Positions 15,137-17,216 of a stretch of 17,216 bases of DNA are shown here, piece after piece. The stretch covers positions 1 through 17,216 of the forward strand of contig JAEXAG010000039.1 of the NCBI GenBank assembly GCA_023394655.1. The letters run 5' to 3'. The position numbers and the translations under genes are program-made. Within the stretch, counting starts at the first letter, position 1. Each line of letters opens with the position of its first letter. Under the pieces are notes generated by a model. That model was not told the origin of the DNA. It worked only from the letters and a program-made list of their open reading frames with translations, and ran no database searches. This DNA comes from Pseudomonadota bacterium. GTDB lineage: Bacteria; Pseudomonadota; Gammaproteobacteria; Xanthomonadales; Xanthomonadaceae.

Positions 15137-15237
15137 GGGGGCAACTGGGGGCAAGATTGGGGGCAACTGGGCATCACGCCCGGGAGTTGCCCCCAGCGGA
15201 GTTGCCCCCAAAGGTGAATGGGGCAAAAGTTGCCCCC
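15137..15237. repeat. GGGGGCAACT decamer array upstream of the integrase
   Basis: Direct copies of GGGGGCAACT at 15137-15146 and 15159-15168, a variant GGGGGCAAGA at 15147-15156, and inverted copies (AGTTGCCCCC) at 15185-15194, 15200-15209 and 15228-15237, with a partial GGGGCAA at 15220-15226. The copies at 15159 and 15185 form the arms of a 36-base inverted repeat extended inward by GGGC/GCCC. The last copy ends four bases before the integrase ribosome site (GGAG, 15242-15245). Most likely these are arm-type binding sites for the integrase and could also repress its transcription. Confidence 0.8.
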
Positions 15238-15253
15238 AGATGGAGCCGCAATC

Positions 15254-16495
15254 ATGCCCCTGAGCGATACCGCCATCCGCAAGGCCAAGCCCGGCGTTCA
15301 CCCTGAGCGCGGGCACACTGGCAAGGCCTACAAACTTGCCGATGGGTTCGGCCTGTATCTGGAAGTTTCGCCAGCCGGGGGCAAATGGTGGCGGTGGAAG
15401 TACCGCCGACCCGTCACGGGCAAGGAAAACCGCCTGAGCTTCGGCACCTACCCCGAGGTGAGCTTGGCCGGTGCCCGCGCCAAGCGCGACGAAGCCCGCA
15501 AGCTGCTGGCGGCTGGCACTGACCCCGGCGAACAGCGCAAGGCAGACAGCGCCGAGGCGGCGGCTGCGGCTGCGCATACCTTCGCCCGTGTTGGCGCCGA
15601 ACTGCTGGCAATCCGTGAGGCCAAGCTGGCACCCGGCACGGCGGTACGCGAGCGCCGCATCTTCGATAAGTACCTGTGCCCCTACATCGGCAACCGGCAG
15701 GTTGCGGAAGTGACGGCCCCGGAGTTGCTTGCCGCCCTGCGCAAGCTGGAAGGCAAGGGCACCATTGAAACCGCGCACCGTGCCCGCGTGCTGGCGTCGC
15801 AAGTGTTCCGCTACGCCGTCCAAACCGGGCGGGCTGAGCGTGACGTGGCCGCAGACTTGCGCGGCGCACTGATGCAACCGGATGCCGGGCACTTTGCCAG
15901 CCTGACCGAACCGGCAGACGTGGCCCCCATGCTGCGGGCGATTCACGGCTATGAGGGAACGCCTGTGGTGGCCGCTGCGTTGAAGCTGGCCCCGCTGGTG
16001 TTCGTGCGCCCGGGCGAACTGCGGCACGCGCGCTGGGCCGATATGGACCTGGACGCGGCAGAGTGGCGCTTCACTGCCAGCAAGACGAAACAGCCGCATA
16101 TCGTCCCGTTGGCCCGGCAAGCCGTGGCCATCCTGCGCGAACTGGAGCCGCTGACAGGGCGCGGCGAGTACGTTTTTCCCGGCCTGCGCGGCAGGGGCAG
16201 GCCGATGAGCGAGGCCGCCGTGAACGCGGCCCTGCGGCGCATGGGCTTTGATGCCGACACCATGACCGGGCACGGCTTCCGCGCGATGGCCCGCACTATT
16301 CTTGACGAAGTGTTGGGCTATCGGCCCGACTACATCGAGCACCAACTGGCCCACGCGGTGCGCGACCCGAACGGGCGCGCGTACAACCGAACTTCGCACC
16401 TAGCAGAGCGCAAGAAGATGATGCAAGGCTGGGCCGACTATCTGGACGCCCTGCGCGAAGGCGGGAACGTGGTGGCGTTGCGTCGGTTGGGCTGA
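15254..16495 (+). CDS. tyrosine-type site-specific integrase (P4 family)
   Basis: A 413-residue integrase with an N-terminal DUF4102-type arm-binding domain (about 1-90: PLSDTAIRKAKPG, LADGFGLYLEV, GKWWRWKYR, LSFGTYPEVSLAGAR), a core-binding SAM-like domain (about 107-200) and a catalytic domain. Catalytic residues are all visible: R252 (VRPGEL), a basic residue near 277-279 in SKTKQPHIVPL, H340 and R343 in GHGFR, H367 (QLAHAVRD) and the nucleophile Y377 (AYNRTSHL). I choose the ATG at 15254 since MPLSDTAIRKAKPG is the family start and GGAG is eight bases upstream; an ATG at 15218 would add 12 residues translated from the repeat array. It lies downstream of tRNA-Pro and appears intact, so the element may still excise. 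Confidence 0.95.
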   Translation: MPLSDTAIRKAKPGVHPERGHTGKAYKLADGFGLYLEVSPAGGKWWRWKYRRPVTGKENRLSFGTYPEVSLAGARAKRDEARKLLAAGTDPGEQRKADSAEAAAAAAHTFARVGAELLAIREAKLAPGTAVRERRIFDKYLCPYIGNRQVAEVTAPELLAALRKLEGKGTIETAHRARVLASQVFRYAVQTGRAERDVAADLRGALMQPDAGHFASLTEPADVAPMLRAIHGYEGTPVVAAALKLAPLVFVRPGELRHARWADMDLDAAEWRFTASKTKQPHIVPLARQAVAILRELEPLTGRGEYVFPGLRGRGRPMSEAAVNAALRRMGFDADTMTGHGFRAMARTILDEVLGYRPDYIEHQLAHAVRDPNGRAYNRTSHLAERKKMMQGWADYLDALREGGNVVALRRLG

Positions 16496-16685
16496 CTTGC
16501 GCGCTGCACTGTCCAATCCGCCGTTTTTTTTTGGCCCGCAAAGGCTGGAAAACAGGGGCGAATAGCCCTTATTCCAAATGAGAACTTGGGCCCAACATCC
16601 AGAAGACCGTAGTAAATAGATAACCCGACACGGCACGACAAGGCCCGCAGCATTCCGCAGCGGCGCGTGGCGTAGAGGGTGAAAA
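16496..16685 (+). promoter_or_regulatory. intergenic region before the AlpA-type gene
   Basis: 190 bases without a gene and with lower GC than their surroundings. It contains nine consecutive T (16524-16532), a perfect palindrome TTGGGCCCAA (16586-16595) and a weak promoter candidate, TTGGGC (16586-16591) with TAGTAA (16610-16615), spacing 18. The palindrome would overlap the -35, which suits a repressor site, but this is only suggestive. Confidence 0.35.
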
Positions 16686-16916
16686 ATGTCTTCGATTCGT
16701 TCACTGGCTCCGGCGGGTTGCGTGTTGCTGCGCCGCCCCGAAGTAGAAGCCCGCACCGGGCTTTCCCGTTCCGAACTGTACCGGCGCATCGCGCAAGGTG
16801 ACTTCCCGCCCCCCGTGAAGCTTGGCGAGCGATGCAGCGCATGGCCCGCTGCCGAGGTGGATAGCTGGATTGCCGCACGCATTGCCGAGCGCGATGCAGG
16901 GAGGGCGGCGGCATGA
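16686..16916 (+). CDS. AlpA family phage regulatory protein
   Basis: A 76-residue helix-turn-helix protein. The pattern LLRRPEVEARTGLSRSELYRRI (residues 14-35), then GDFPPPVKLGERCSAWPAAEVDSWIAARI, is that of AlpA-type regulators, small excisionase-like proteins that in P4-like elements and phages activate integrase or excision functions. GAGGG at 16675-16679 sits six bases before the ATG. The next gene overlaps its stop by ATGA (16913-16916), so the two are translated together. Placement between integrase and primase is typical for this family. Its target promoter is likely the integrase region, but the window does not show this directly. Confidence 0.9.
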   Translation: MSSIRSLAPAGCVLLRRPEVEARTGLSRSELYRRIAQGDFPPPVKLGERCSAWPAAEVDSWIAARIAERDAGRAAA

Positions 16917-17216
16917 TTCGGACGAAGAAACGCCCGGGGGGCAACCCGGGCGCGGCCACTGAGCACATGCGAGCACTGTATGGCCCGGCGAAAGCTACGC
17001 CGAAGCCGGGCGGCTGGCAATCGCCACGGCTGCCCCGCAACTGGCGCGAACGCCTGCCCGATGCCGCCAGCTATTACGGCGCGCGCGTCGAGCGTCTGGG
17101 CAAGCCGAACCCCGAGGGCTGGGCGCAAGGCCGCTGCCCCCTGCACGATGACAAGCACGAATCCCTGAGCGTGCATGTTGCCGGCGAGCGTGGCGGCTGG
17201 CGTTGCTTTGCCGGCT
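16913..17216 (+). CDS. zinc-finger primase/helicase of the element (N-terminal part)
   Basis: An open frame from the ATG at 16913 to the window edge, about 101 codons. It overlaps the AlpA gene stop by ATGA and has GGGAGG some ten bases upstream. The N-terminal 70 residues are basic and Pro/Gly-rich. From about residue 78 the sequence reads GRCPLHDDKHESLSVHV then GGWRCFAG, the start of a CHC2-type zinc ribbon (Cys, His, with later Cys at WRCF) found at the N-terminus of DnaG-like primases and of P4-type primase-helicases. The catalytic TOPRIM and helicase parts would lie outside the window. It probably replicates the element. The zinc motif and neighbours support this; the remaining domains are inferred. 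Confidence 0.8.
   Translation, partial: MIRTKKRPGGNPGAATEHMRALYGPAKATPKPGGWQSPRLPRNWRERLPDAASYYGARVERLGKPNPEGWAQGRCPLHDDKHESLSVHVAGERGGWRCFAG

Larger units (their letters stand above)
15033..17216. mobile_element. integrative element at tRNA-Pro (left end)
   Basis: Past tRNA-Pro and its terminator come a decamer repeat array, a full P4-type integrase, an AlpA-type regulator and the start of a zinc-finger primase gene: the usual order of P4-like satellites and genomic islands. The exact left boundary is not visible because the other attachment site lies outside the window; it should fall between the tRNA 3' half and about 15136. Confidence 0.8.

Noticed and set aside
15137..15237. CRISPR-like array
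   Set aside because: The repeats are only ten bases, occur in both directions and have irregular, very short spacing, which fits protein-binding sites instead.

Overview
The window is a GC-rich gammaproteobacterial chromosome segment, most likely from Xanthomonadaceae/Lysobacteraceae (Lysobacter, Luteimonas or Pseudoxanthomonas-like). This guess rests on protein style and gene order: a class II DAHP synthase, a long two-domain NAD synthetase, an orphan FimT/GspH pseudopilin, and the block thrS-infC-rpmI-rplT-pheS-pheT-ihfA-merR followed by tRNA-Pro. It is not a database result.

Layout. 1-495: 3' end of a class II DAHP synthase gene. 591-2255: nadE. 2269-2805 (minus strand): a type IV pilus minor-pseudopilin-like gene, convergent with nadE. 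2976-5012: uvrB. 5108-5614: a BON-LysM protein (Kbp/YgaU-like). 5717-5791: tRNA-Val(GAC) with a good promoter. 5795-6313 (minus strand): the 3' remnant of a tyrosine integrase directly beside the tRNA. 6314-6772: a kinase gene that has lost its 5' half. 6878-7123: a small zinc-ribbon membrane protein.

From 7131 to 14924 lies a translation and nucleoid block: thrS, infC, rpmI, rplT, pheS, pheT, ihfA and a MerR-type regulator. These supply threonyl- and phenylalanyl-tRNA synthetases, initiation factor IF3, ribosomal proteins L35 and L20, and the IHF alpha subunit. thrS has a leader with every part of a transcription attenuator: a promoter, a nine-codon frame encoding MDTTPATI, and two mutually exclusive hairpins, one of them a U-tract terminator. 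infC starts with a non-canonical AUC codon. rpmI has its own promoter and a structured leader.

From about 15033 to the right edge is an integrative element next to tRNA-Pro(GGG): a cluster of decamer repeats, a full-length P4-type integrase, an AlpA-type regulator, and the start of a zinc-finger primase gene cut by the window edge. Thus two tRNA genes about 9 kb apart have each served as integration sites, one now decayed and one with an intact integrase.

The best candidate for a little-described system is the thrS attenuator at 7131-7293. The second is the repeat array at 15137-15237, a probable set of integrase arm sites that may also control the integrase gene.
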